The translations under genes were made by a program, and so were the position numbers. A stretch of 58,013 bases of DNA from a virus, in the IMG/VR virus record IMGVR_UViG_3300025671_000073, positions 1 to 58,013 of that record; one strand, written 5' to 3'. Shown here in pieces: positions 1 through 8,541 of the stretch (position 1 is the first letter of the stretch; the number at the start of each line of letters is the position of its first letter). The notes under the pieces are model-generated. The model made no database searches and was not told the origin of the DNA. It worked only from the letters and a program-made list of their open reading frames with translations.

Positions 1-773
1 CGGGTCTTGAAGCTACCGCCTCCCCGGGTTCCGTTACGGTCTCGACCGACGCCAACGCCAACGTAACGACGGGTAGTCTTGAAGCTACCGCCTCCCCGGG
101 TTCCGTTACGGTCTCGGCCAACGCGAATGTTTCCCCCTCGGGACTTGAAGCTACCGCCTCCCCGGGCTCCGTTACGGTCTCGACCGACGCCAACGCCAAC
201 GTAACGACGGGTAGTCTTGAAGCTACCGCCTCCCCGGGCTCCGTTACGGTCTCGACCGACGCCAACGCCAACGTAACGACGGGTAGTCTTGAAGCTACCG
301 CCTCCCCGGGTTCAGTTACGGTCTCGGCCAACGCGAATGTTTCCCCCTCGGGACTTGAAGCTACCGCCTCCCCGGGCTCCGTTACGGTCTCGGCCAACGC
401 GAATGTTTCCCCCTCGGGACTTGAAGCTACCGCCTCCCCGGGTTCAGTTACGGTCCCGGAAGACGCGAATGTTTCCCCCTCGGGACTTGAAGCCACCGCC
501 TCCCCGGGTTCAGTTACAGTCGCAATCGACGTCGACGCCCCTGTCACGGGTCTCGAGACCACCGCCTCCCCGGGTTCCGTTACGGTCTCGACCGACGCGA
601 ATGTCGTTGTTCTTGGTGCACAGGCTCGCGGCCTAGTGAGCGGTGTCTTTATTTGGAGCCGACTTGATCCGGACACCAACCCCGACTGGACGCTTGTTGA
701 TCCGGACACCAACCCCGACTGGACGCTTGTTGATCCGGACACCAACCCCGACTGGACCGACGTCGCAGCCTAG
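1..773 (+). CDS. Tandem-repeat tail protein, C-terminal part (continues from 57476)
   Basis: The frame is open from the first base, with codons starting at position 3, to a TAG at 771-773, and contains no internal start. It encodes nine near-identical units of about 22-24 residues (GLEATASPGSVTVS followed by DANVSPS or DANANVTTG), then a short unique stretch ending VSGVFIWSRL and three copies of DPDTNPDWTLV, and finishes DVAA. The 57476 ORF ends in the same repeat, and joining base 58013 to base 1 keeps the frame, so I read these as two halves of one gene of about 436 codons. Low-complexity Ser/Thr/Ala/Val repeats fit a beta-rich extended tail or surface fibre. Function is not known; the repeat number may be collapsed by assembly. 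Confidence 0.75.
   Translation, partial: GLEATASPGSVTVSTDANANVTTGSLEATASPGSVTVSANANVSPSGLEATASPGSVTVSTDANANVTTGSLEATASPGSVTVSTDANANVTTGSLEATASPGSVTVSANANVSPSGLEATASPGSVTVSANANVSPSGLEATASPGSVTVPEDANVSPSGLEATASPGSVTVAIDVDAPVTGLETTASPGSVTVSTDANVVVLGAQARGLVSGVFIWSRLDPDTNPDWTLVDPDTNPDWTLVDPDTNPDWTDVAA
3..620 (+). repeat. In-frame tandem repeat, about 66-75 bp period, nine units
   Basis: Each unit begins with CTTGAAGCTACCGCCTC and contains GGTTCCGTTACGGTCTCG. Spacers alternate between a short form encoding NVSPSG and a longer form encoding NANVTTGS. The last units at about 420-620 have diverged (VPEDANV, VAIDVDAPV, LETTASPG). The same array continues at 57651-58013. Multiples of three preserve the frame, so unit gain or loss changes protein length without breaking it. 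Confidence 0.95.
666..755 (+). repeat. 33-bp in-frame direct repeat, three copies
   Basis: Three consecutive 33-bp units encode DPDTNPDWTLV, the third truncated to DPDTNPDWT before the final DVAA. The units are almost identical at DNA level, suggesting recent duplication. They form the C-terminal tip of the repeat tail protein. Confidence 0.9.
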
Positions 774-795
774 TGTATGCTGCGCAGCATACACT
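772..795. promoter_or_regulatory. 24-bp perfect palindrome overlapping the stop codon
   Basis: The half-site AGTGTATGCTGC is followed directly by its exact reverse complement. It begins inside the TAG stop of the repeat protein and ends 15 bp before the next ATG at 811. There is no T-run after it, so it is a poor intrinsic terminator. It could be an operator, an mRNA end hairpin or a site for a dimeric DNA-binding protein. Confidence 0.6.
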
Positions 796-810
796 TTGAG
801 GTGATAAACC

Positions 811-2214
811 ATGCCCAGCACGTACAGTGGAAACCTGCTTCTCGAACTCATGGCCGACGGTGAAAAGGACGGCCTGTGGGGAGACATCACCAACGAGAAC
901 CTTGAGATTCTTGGCCGCGCCATCAGCGGCGTGACCACGGTTTCGCTGGCAGGCACCACCCACACTCTAACCGTGAGCCAAGGTTCACTGTCCGAGGGCC
1001 ACTACGCAGTTCTCGAGCTGGGTGGTTCGCCCACCGGCACCAACACGATTACCATCAGCCCCAACACCGTTGCCCGCGTCTATATTGTGAACAACGGCTC
1101 CGGGCAGGATGCTGTGTTTACGCAGGGTTCCGGCGGCAACGTAACAGTGGCCGACGGCGATGGTGCAATCATTTACTGCGACGGGGCCGGGGCCGGAGCA
1201 AAGGTCACAGACGTCACCGCCGCCCTGACCTTTATGCTTGGCTCAAATAACCTGTCTGACGTGTCCGATGCCGCCGCCTCGTTGGTAAATCTTGGGCTTA
1301 CTGCAACTGCGGCGGAACTCAACAAGGTCGATGGTTTTACCGGGACGTTTGAGGATTTGAACTACGCAAAGGATTTGCGTGCCACGGGCGTCACGGCTGC
1401 CGAGTTTGACACTCTCGACGGTTTTACTGGAACCGTCAACGATCTGAACTACGCAAAGGATTTGCGTGCCACGGGCGTCACCACCACTGAGTTTGATAAA
1501 CTGGACGGCGTAACGTGGACCTTGGTCGACTACAACACCCTGACATCCACCGCCGCTGAACTCAATCTTCTTGACGGTAAGACGCTGTCCGGATCGGACA
1601 CGCAAATTGTGACGGGGACCGCCGGAACGGACGGCGACATCGTAAAATGGAACGCCGACGGAGACCTCGTGTCTTATGGCGCGGCTACGCAGGCCGAGGC
1701 GACTTGGGAGGCCGGAACCGGAACGACCGAAAGCCTCGTCAGCCCGGCCAAAATAAAGGCGGCGATTGATGCTAATAAACCATCCACAACCGCTACAGCC
1801 ACCCTGTCTGGGACCGCGGTTGATTTCACGTCTTTGCCAACAGGACTGAGCCGTGTGTGGGTAGTGTTTAAGGATTGTAGTGTTAGCACTAGCAGTATGT
1901 CTATTCAGCTTTCTACCGGCTCAACTTTTGCAACTTCGGGCTACAATAGCACGTACGTTTTTAATACAGGGGTAACAACGCGCACCGACATGTTTTTAGC
2001 CGGCATATCTACCACTGGTTTTAACGGTGTGTATGAGTTTTTCAAAATACCTGAAACCGACGAGTGGGTTGGTAGCTTAGGCGGTGCAGGCGCACAATTT
2101 TATACTGCGGGCGGCAGGTCCCCCGACCTCGGAGGAGCTTTAGACGGTATTCGTATTACCTCTATAACGGGGTCTGCTACGCTTAGCGGCGAAGTAGTTG
2201 TGTATTATACTTGA
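811..2214 (+). CDS. Tail fibre protein
   Basis: 467 residues, started by ATG behind a good ribosome site (GAGGTGAT). The N-terminal 130 residues (LLLELMADGEKDGLWGDITN) resemble the attachment part of phage fibres. Residues about 165-255 carry repeats of the kind TAAELN-LDG and LNYAKDLRATGVT, known from many phage tail fibres as trimeric shaft segments. The last 130 residues are a separate, more AT-rich domain (1830-2214), probably the receptor-binding head. It lies between the repeat tail protein and the nozzle gene. Specific receptor unknown. Confidence 0.8.
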   Translation: MPSTYSGNLLLELMADGEKDGLWGDITNENLEILGRAISGVTTVSLAGTTHTLTVSQGSLSEGHYAVLELGGSPTGTNTITISPNTVARVYIVNNGSGQDAVFTQGSGGNVTVADGDGAIIYCDGAGAGAKVTDVTAALTFMLGSNNLSDVSDAAASLVNLGLTATAAELNKVDGFTGTFEDLNYAKDLRATGVTAAEFDTLDGFTGTVNDLNYAKDLRATGVTTTEFDKLDGVTWTLVDYNTLTSTAAELNLLDGKTLSGSDTQIVTGTAGTDGDIVKWNADGDLVSYGAATQAEATWEAGTGTTESLVSPAKIKAAIDANKPSTTATATLSGTAVDFTSLPTGLSRVWVVFKDCSVSTSSMSIQLSTGSTFATSGYNSTYVFNTGVTTRTDMFLAGISTTGFNGVYEFFKIPETDEWVGSLGGAGAQFYTAGGRSPDLGGALDGIRITSITGSATLSGEVVVYYT

Positions 2215-2222
2215 GATGACTA

Positions 2223-4142
2223 ATGCCGCTTTCTAAACTGCAATTTCGCCCCGGCCTCGTGAAGGACGCGACGGATTACGCCAACGAGGGCGGTTGGTTT
2301 GACGCCAACAAGGTGCGTTTCCGGTTGGGGTTTCCGGAAAAAATTGGCGGCTGGCAAAAGCTGTCCTCTAGTTCATTTTTAGGCGTCTGCCGACGTCTGA
2401 TCTCGTGGAACGCGCTTTCTGGCCAGCTCAACATTGGCGTCGGTACAAACCTGAAATACTATGTCAACCAAGGTGGCCAGTATTACGACATCACCCCGGT
2501 CCGAGACACGACCGCCGCGGGCGACGTAACCTTTAGCGCAACCGACGGCTCGTCGACTATCACCGTGACGGACACCGCCCATGGCGCTCTGGCCACAGAC
2601 TTTGTGATCTTCAGCGGCGCCGTCAGTCTCGGCGGCACCATCACCGCAGACGTGCTGAACCAAGAGTATCAGGTTGTCAGCGTCGTTGACGCTGACACAT
2701 ACACGATAACGGCCCGTACGGCCGGAACCTCAATCTCCAGCATTACCGTCGACGGAGAGCTCGACCCAACCCCTGTTGTCGCCAACTCTTCGGACACCGG
2801 CAACGGCGGTGCTTCGGTTGTAGGAACGTATTTGCTAAACCGCACGCTGGACACCACGGTTCTCGGCACTGGTTGGGGTGCTGGTGCATGGGCCCGTGGC
2901 ACGTGGGGTTCTTCTGCCTCCACCCCGATTGTGGCGTCCCAAATCTCGCTTTGGTCGCATGATTTGTTCGGAGAGGATTTGATCATCAACCAACGTGGGG
3001 GTCCTCTCTACTATTGGGATACCAGCGTGGGAACCAGTAGCCGCGCGGTCCTCGTGTCGTCTTTGGGTGGCGCATCGGATGTTCCAGCGCAGGTCAACCA
3101 AGTCATGGTTTCGGACCGGGACAGGCACGTCATTGCGTTTGGTGCCGTGCCGCAGGGTGGCACGGACCTCGATCCAATGCTTATTCGGTTTTCCGATCAA
3201 GGAGACCCGGCTGACTGGACTGCAACCTCCACCAACACAGCGGGGGACTTGGTCCTCGGTACGGGGTCCGAGATCGTACGGGCTGTTGAAACACGTCAGC
3301 AAACGCTGGTTTTGACAGACAAAGCCGTCTACGCGATGCAGTTCCTCGGACCGCCATTTACGTTTGGCGTCACTCGGCTTTCGGCCAATACCAGCATCAT
3401 CGCTCCTACGGCAGCGGTGGCGATTGACGACACCGTGATCTGGATGGGCGAAGAAGAGTTTTTTATCTACGACGGCACGGTCAAGCCTTTGCCCTGCCCT
3501 GTTCTTGAATACGTGTTTGACACCATGGACCGAGCCCAGCCTTTCAAGGTGGCCTGCGGATCCAACACCGCCTTTGGGGAGGTGTGGTGGCACTATCCCT
3601 GCTCAATCAGCAGCGAGTGCGATCGATACGTCGTCTATAACTACGAACAAAACATCTGGTACACCGGCACCATGGGCCGCACAGCATGGCTGGATCGAGT
3701 GGACAAAAACAGGCCATTGGCTGCAGCGATGGACGGCTACCTCTACTACCACGAAACTGGCAGTGACGACGGCTCGACCAACCCGCCATCTGGTATTCAT
3801 GCCTATATTGAGTCCAGTCCAATCGACGTTGAAGACGGGGACCGGTGGACGGTGATCAACCAGTTGGTTCCGGATGTGACATTCCGTGACTCTGAAAGTC
3901 AAACCGCCTCTGTGGAGATGACCCTGAAAGCATATGACCACCCGGGAGAGGTGGTGCAGGCCACTGAAACGGGTAGTGTGATCCGATCCGCGGGTGGAAC
4001 TGTGGACACATACACGGACAAGCTGGACGTTCGGCTGAATGGACGTGCGTTTAGCCTACGGGTTGAGTCCACTGACCCGGGTGTATCTTGGAGATCAGGG
4101 GCGGTGAGGGTTGAGATTCTTCCCAATAAAGGGCGCCGCTGA
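2223..4142 (+). CDS. Tail nozzle / packaged DNA stabilisation protein (P22 gp10-like)
   Basis: 639 residues. The N-terminus, LQFRPGLVKDATDYANEGGW followed by a KVRFRLGFPEKIGGW motif, is typical of the large distal-tail protein of short-tailed phages, whose family includes the P22 gp10 stabilisation protein. An inserted beta-rich segment (about residues 95-190) interrupts it. The central part (LGTGSEIVRAVETRQQTLVL, then WMGEEEFFIYDG) looks beta-propeller-like. Its role is to close the DNA channel and connect to fibres. Family assignment is by sequence feel, not alignment. It ends with TGATG overlap into 4142. Confidence 0.7.
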   Translation: MPLSKLQFRPGLVKDATDYANEGGWFDANKVRFRLGFPEKIGGWQKLSSSSFLGVCRRLISWNALSGQLNIGVGTNLKYYVNQGGQYYDITPVRDTTAAGDVTFSATDGSSTITVTDTAHGALATDFVIFSGAVSLGGTITADVLNQEYQVVSVVDADTYTITARTAGTSISSITVDGELDPTPVVANSSDTGNGGASVVGTYLLNRTLDTTVLGTGWGAGAWARGTWGSSASTPIVASQISLWSHDLFGEDLIINQRGGPLYYWDTSVGTSSRAVLVSSLGGASDVPAQVNQVMVSDRDRHVIAFGAVPQGGTDLDPMLIRFSDQGDPADWTATSTNTAGDLVLGTGSEIVRAVETRQQTLVLTDKAVYAMQFLGPPFTFGVTRLSANTSIIAPTAAVAIDDTVIWMGEEEFFIYDGTVKPLPCPVLEYVFDTMDRAQPFKVACGSNTAFGEVWWHYPCSISSECDRYVVYNYEQNIWYTGTMGRTAWLDRVDKNRPLAAAMDGYLYYHETGSDDGSTNPPSGIHAYIESSPIDVEDGDRWTVINQLVPDVTFRDSESQTASVEMTLKAYDHPGEVVQATETGSVIRSAGGTVDTYTDKLDVRLNGRAFSLRVESTDPGVSWRSGAVRVEILPNKGRR

Positions 4143-4369
4143 TGTCCCGTAACCTACCCCTTCCTTACTTCGCGGTGCCGCCGGCCGAATACAGCCAGCG
4201 GTATTTTGACGAACTGGTTCGGTCGATCGCCACCTATATGCAGCAAGAGCGAAATCCCGGCGAAGGCCGGTTCACAAAGGTCGTGCTTACGGATCTGCCG
4301 ACGTCGGCCACGGGCCTAGAACCGGGAACCCTTTGGAATGATTCTGGCACAGTAAAGGTAGTAACATGA
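4142..4369 (+). CDS. Small virion-region protein
   Basis: 75 residues, translationally coupled to the nozzle gene by a TGATG overlap. The sequence begins MSRNLPLPYFAVPPAEYSQR, and GTLWNDSGTVKVVT at the end is a motif common in phage tail-module proteins (a fibre-like beta-strand tail). I do not recognise a function. It overlaps the next gene by an ATGA. Confidence 0.65.
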   Translation: MSRNLPLPYFAVPPAEYSQRYFDELVRSIATYMQQERNPGEGRFTKVVLTDLPTSATGLEPGTLWNDSGTVKVVT

Positions 4370-4554
4370 AACCAAGCTCAAGCATCAACCTTATTCACTG
4401 CGACCACTGCGATAACGCGGTTGATACCCCCGAGGAACACGCGTCCTACCCCGACGGTCAGTGCCCAGAGTGCAAAAACCCGTGGACAGGTGCTGAACGC
4501 ACCGGAGTTCGGATTTTTGCGACTGTCCCCGAGGCAGCAGACGGCCAAGCCTAG
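4366..4554 (+). CDS. Small zinc-ribbon-like protein
   Basis: 62 residues. Two CxxC pairs, HCDHC near residue 12 and CPEC near residue 34, would form one zinc-binding knuckle. It starts in the ATGA overlap with the preceding gene and is followed by a 53-bp gap. Function unknown; such small zinc proteins are frequent in phage structural operons. Confidence 0.6.
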   Translation: MKPSSSINLIHCDHCDNAVDTPEEHASYPDGQCPECKNPWTGAERTGVRIFATVPEAADGQA

Positions 4555-4607
4555 CAAGACTGCAACGGCTCTGCTATACTGCCTGAGACAACAACCAAGG
4601 TGCGTAC

Positions 4608-5564
4608 ATGCCCCTCCCTATTCTTGCTCCCATTATTGGCGGTCTGATCGGAACAGCCGCGGCTCCGGCCATTGGCATGAGCACGGCACTGGCGGCTGGT
4701 CTGGGCAGTTTTGTTGGCGGTCTGGCCGCCGGGCAAAACCCGGGGCAAGCTGCACTGGGGGGCATCATGGGCGCGTTGGTCCCGGGTATCGCAGGCGCTG
4801 CAGGCAAGGGAGCACAAGCGGCTGCCAGCGCGGGAGCACAGGCGGCGCCGCAAATGGCGGCAGGGGAAATTGCCAAGCAGACGATCGCCAGCTCCGCTGC
4901 GCCGGCGGCCACACAGCAAGCCCTTACCGAGGCTACAAAGAAAGCGATTGATCCGGGCAAGGCCATCGAATTGGCCTCCACCCTTATAAGTGGGGGTCAG
5001 GAAGAGCAGCGTCAGGCACCTCCGCCGGGTCCCATGCGGATGCGTCTTGGCGAGGGTCAGGCCCCCAGTAGTGCAGACGCCATGTCAAACTTTGCGTCGG
5101 CCCCGGTGTCAAACTTTGCGTCGGCCCCCGTTGCGATCGAACCGGTGCTGCCTCCAACAGGGGTCCAACGGATTCCTCTTCAACCTGTCTCGGCAGGGGT
5201 TGGGTCTTTGGCCGTTGGCGAACTTGAGCGGCGCGGGCTTAACACCCTGCCAAACCTGAGCGATCGCGAAGAAACCTACCGCATGGCTGTAAGGGAATTT
5301 GCTCGGGGCGGCTTGATCCGCGGTCCGGGGACCGGGACCAGCGACGACATCGACGGGATGATCTATCAAAGTGGTCGGCCGGTGGAACACATCAAAGTCT
5401 CCAACGGTGAGGTCATCCTGTCGAAGAAAGACTTGGCGGCTGCCGATCCGGACGGGGATGCGGATCGAGCGGCCGAACTTATCGGAAACGCACCCAACGG
5501 CACGAGGGCCAAGAAGGCCGCGCAGATGCTGATGGGAATGCCTGAATTTAGAGGAGTGGGCTGA
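4608..5564 (+). CDS. Putative ejection / internal virion protein
   Basis: 318 residues. The first 110 are Gly/Ala-rich and hydrophobic (PIIGGLIGTAAAPAIG), able to insert in or cross membranes. A short duplication, SNFASAPV twice, sits near residue 160. The C-terminal part has FARGGLIRGPGTGTSDDIDG and then SNGEVILSKKDL, a motif pair I know from many marine phage proteins of unresolved role. First of four consecutive genes of this character, which in short-tailed phages usually encode proteins ejected with the DNA. TATACT at 4575-4580 could be a -10 element, but no good -35 accompanies it. Confidence 0.55.
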   Translation: MPLPILAPIIGGLIGTAAAPAIGMSTALAAGLGSFVGGLAAGQNPGQAALGGIMGALVPGIAGAAGKGAQAAASAGAQAAPQMAAGEIAKQTIASSAAPAATQQALTEATKKAIDPGKAIELASTLISGGQEEQRQAPPPGPMRMRLGEGQAPSSADAMSNFASAPVSNFASAPVAIEPVLPPTGVQRIPLQPVSAGVGSLAVGELERRGLNTLPNLSDREETYRMAVREFARGGLIRGPGTGTSDDIDGMIYQSGRPVEHIKVSNGEVILSKKDLAAADPDGDADRAAELIGNAPNGTRAKKAAQMLMGMPEFRGVG

Positions 5565-6682
5565 TGTGCGGTGGTGGGGGCGGCGGCCAGCCGTCGACAA
5601 CAACTCAGATCCAGCAGCTGCCTTTGGCGGCTCGACCGTTTCTTTACGGTGGCGAGGGCTACGCAGGCCTGCTTCCGCTAGCCTACGAGCTTTCGCAACA
5701 GCCCCTGCAGCTTCCGGACTACATGGTGGCTGCTCGCACGCCCACGCAAGTGGCAGCGGAGACGATGGCTCGAGAGGCGCGCGGGAGCTATGAGCCTTCG
5801 ATCGCCGCCGGTGAAGCTCTAACCGGCACCGGGGTTATGGCGACCGAAGAGGCCGGCCGGTTAGCCGGATCCGAGCTAGAGGCTGCTCAAGCAGAACGGC
5901 GCGCGGCCCGTGAAGCCATGACCGCGGGCCTTGGCTCTTTGGAAGGCACCGGCGCAGAATATGACCCGGCTTCTGTTGCGGCGTATATGAGTCCGTATCA
6001 ACAGCAGGCGATTGATGTTGCGCTCGGGGACATTGCGCGGCAGGGGCAGCTACAGCTAAATGAGGCACGAGCTGATGCGGTTCGTTCCGGCGCGTTTGGA
6101 GGTGCTCGTTCCGGATTGGCAGAAGCAGAGGTTGGCCGCAACATCCTCAGTCAGCAGGGTGCGACAGCAGCCAGAATGCGGCAAGAGGGTTTTGCAGATG
6201 CCGCGCGGCGCTCGCAGGAAGCTTTCGAACAGGCGCAACTTAGGCGGCAGCAGGCTGCGGCAACCGCGTCCGGCATCGGGTCTCAGCTGGGCGGACTTGG
6301 CACAAGTTTCGGGCAGCTGGGGCAGCAGGCCGCCAGCAACATCGCTGGGTTTGGTCAAGGCCTCGGCGCCCTTGGGGCGCAGATGGCCGGGTTTGGCTTG
6401 CAGCGTCAGGGACAGCAATTGCAGGACATCAACACGGCGATGACAATCGGCCAACAGCAGCAGGCGCAGGAGCAGGCCTACCTCGACGCCGCGCGCCAGA
6501 ATCAATATCAAGCGACGATGGCTCCGTATCAACAACTTGGGTTCTTCTCGGATATCTTCCAAGGCGCGCCCACCGGCACCAGCGCCATCGTGCAACAGCC
6601 GCAGTCAAGCCCCAATATGCTGTCGCAGATCGGGGGCCTCGGCCTCGGCGCCTACGGCTTGTACAAATCCGGCTTGTTTTAG
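5564..6682 (+). CDS. Putative ejection protein, Gly-rich start and Gln-rich helical body
   Basis: 372 residues, ATG overlapping the previous stop (TGATG). It opens MCGGGGGG, as does the protein at 37602, so these two may share a membrane or lipid-modified start. Residues 100-330 are Ala/Gln-rich helix with SPYQQQAIDVALGDI and GAFGGARSGLAEAEVGRNIL, a pattern seen in internal virion proteins of podoviruses. No catalytic motif was seen. Confidence 0.55.
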   Translation: MCGGGGGGQPSTTTQIQQLPLAARPFLYGGEGYAGLLPLAYELSQQPLQLPDYMVAARTPTQVAAETMAREARGSYEPSIAAGEALTGTGVMATEEAGRLAGSELEAAQAERRAAREAMTAGLGSLEGTGAEYDPASVAAYMSPYQQQAIDVALGDIARQGQLQLNEARADAVRSGAFGGARSGLAEAEVGRNILSQQGATAARMRQEGFADAARRSQEAFEQAQLRRQQAAATASGIGSQLGGLGTSFGQLGQQAASNIAGFGQGLGALGAQMAGFGLQRQGQQLQDINTAMTIGQQQQAQEQAYLDAARQNQYQATMAPYQQLGFFSDIFQGAPTGTSAIVQQPQSSPNMLSQIGGLGLGAYGLYKSGLF

Positions 6683-6694
6683 GGGGGACGCAAC

Positions 6695-8530
6695 ATGCCC
6701 TATGACGCAAGAAACAAACTCCGCAGCATGGGCGGCATCATGGCGTCGTCACCTGAACTCATGCAGGCGGCGGCGCAGCGGTTTAATAATGGCGGCATTG
6801 CAATGACCACGGCGCCGATGGCGCCGGTGCGCCCCGCCGTGCAGTACAACGACATCATGCGCCCGCAGATGGAACCACCGGTCGTGGGCCTTGGGCGTGT
6901 GACGCCGGTGCGACCGGCGGGGCTGCCCGATCGTCTTCCCGCAGGCCTTGCAAACTTCAGCATGCAGGACTGGCGAAAAATGACTCGACAGCAGCGGAAA
7001 GCCGCGGGTCTTCCCGTCAGCGAACTTGGCGGCCAGCTTTTCTTTGATCGATTTGGGGTCGGTTTGGGGCTCGTGGAACCAGATACGCGATACACCTCTG
7101 AGGGTCCGGTGGAGACGGAGGCAGAACGGTTGATGGCGGGGAGTTCCGCAATGTACTCTCTGGGCCAGCAAAACACGAGGGATATCCTCTCTCTTCCGGA
7201 GGTAATAGTTGGCGGCGTGCCGTACCGAGTTGACGTTAAAACAAAGAGTGTTTTTAGAAGCGATGGCTTCCCTGTTCGTGGCGCAGAAGCAGAGTTGGCC
7301 CTTAAACAGGCGGCGGAAGCGCTTCATGCGGCAGAAAGGGCTACCTCCTCCGCCGCTGAACGTCGAGCGGGAAAAAAACTCGAGGCCAACAAAGCTCGTT
7401 TACAAGAGCTTGAAGAGGCAAAAGTCGGCGGGGTCGCCCCAAGAAGCAGCGCAGCGGCGGAAGAGGAAGCCGCGCTTAAGGAAGAAAACCGCGCACTCGG
7501 TCGTGAACTGGGATCATTTGCATCGGCGGAAGATACGGTCATGGCTCAAGAAGTCGCTCCCTCAATGACGCCGGAACAGATGACCGAAGAGGGCCGTAAG
7601 GCCTTGGAGGGCCTTGTACCTCCAAAGTCCGAAGACCCAGCCGAAGCTGAAAAGATTGCACAAGATGCGATGTCCGTGCTCCTGAGAACTCAGCAGCCCA
7701 CGGGCGACGGGGGCGACGGGGGAGGCGGGGGAGGCGGCGACGGTGAAGAAGCTCCGGCAAAATCCTTGGAGGACTACTACAAGGATGCGCGGGCCTTGAT
7801 CTCCAAGGTCTATGGAGAAGAGGACGACGGCGTCGACAACCGCATGATGGACCTTGCCATGATCGGCCTCGCCATTGCCGCGGGCCAAAGTCCCAACGCC
7901 CTGACCAACATCGCCCAAGGCCTGTTGGTGGGAACGCAAGGTATTGCAGAACGGCGCGAGGCCGAACGTGAACGGGAGCGCGGGCTTCGGACCTTGGCTC
8001 TTGAGACGGCAATCGCACAGCAGACTGCGGCGACGAAGGCCGAACGTGAAGCGGCGCGTATGGACGTCGAGCAGCAGAACAGACTGGAGCTGGAGCGGGA
8101 AAAAGCGCGGCTGGGCGCTTACCGCGGCTCTTCTGGAAGCAGTGGTTATGAGGCGGTTCCCCGGGTTGCTGAGCAAGCGATTACGACTGCCACAGAACTT
8201 CGCGATGGGGTGGCTGCCGGATCCATTAGAATTCCTGATCAGTACAAGGATAACCCAGAAGCGTTTATCACAAACGAGCGAAACAAAGAGATGCTCAACT
8301 ACATTGAAGGGCTCAGTATTGAGGGTCAAATCACAGACCCCCGTCAATACGCGGCTCTTGGTCAGATGTACATGTATCGAGATGTCGACCCGGAAGACCC
8401 CGAAGCGGGACAATTCCCCGTGGTGCGAAGCGAACGAGAACTCGGCTTTATCCTTCCGGGCCAGTCATATTTGAGATACAATCCAAGCACGGGCAAATAC
8501 ACGCGCGAGACAAAGCCGGCTTCGGAATGA
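6695..8530 (+). CDS. Putative internal virion protein with coiled coils
   Basis: 611 residues. Strong ribosome site (GGGGGGAC) before ATG. The N-terminus MPYDARNKLRSMGGIMASSP is followed by a proline-rich stretch. Long charged helices (about residues 200-265 and 425-475) predict coiled coils, separated by a Gly/Asp linker near 340. The segment MMDLAMIGLAIAAGQSPNAL is amphipathic. The neighbours suggest a component of the DNA ejection apparatus. No enzyme signature was recognised. Confidence 0.55.
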   Translation: MPYDARNKLRSMGGIMASSPELMQAAAQRFNNGGIAMTTAPMAPVRPAVQYNDIMRPQMEPPVVGLGRVTPVRPAGLPDRLPAGLANFSMQDWRKMTRQQRKAAGLPVSELGGQLFFDRFGVGLGLVEPDTRYTSEGPVETEAERLMAGSSAMYSLGQQNTRDILSLPEVIVGGVPYRVDVKTKSVFRSDGFPVRGAEAELALKQAAEALHAAERATSSAAERRAGKKLEANKARLQELEEAKVGGVAPRSSAAAEEEAALKEENRALGRELGSFASAEDTVMAQEVAPSMTPEQMTEEGRKALEGLVPPKSEDPAEAEKIAQDAMSVLLRTQQPTGDGGDGGGGGGGDGEEAPAKSLEDYYKDARALISKVYGEEDDGVDNRMMDLAMIGLAIAAGQSPNALTNIAQGLLVGTQGIAERREAERERERGLRTLALETAIAQQTAATKAEREAARMDVEQQNRLELEREKARLGAYRGSSGSSGYEAVPRVAEQAITTATELRDGVAAGSIRIPDQYKDNPEAFITNERNKEMLNYIEGLSIEGQITDPRQYAALGQMYMYRDVDPEDPEAGQFPVVRSERELGFILPGQSYLRYNPSTGKYTRETKPASE

Positions 8531-8541
8531 GGGCTATCTGA

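Noticed and set aside
1-620. CRISPR-like array
   Set aside because: Repeats are contiguous, in frame and encode protein. There are no unique spacers and no cas genes.
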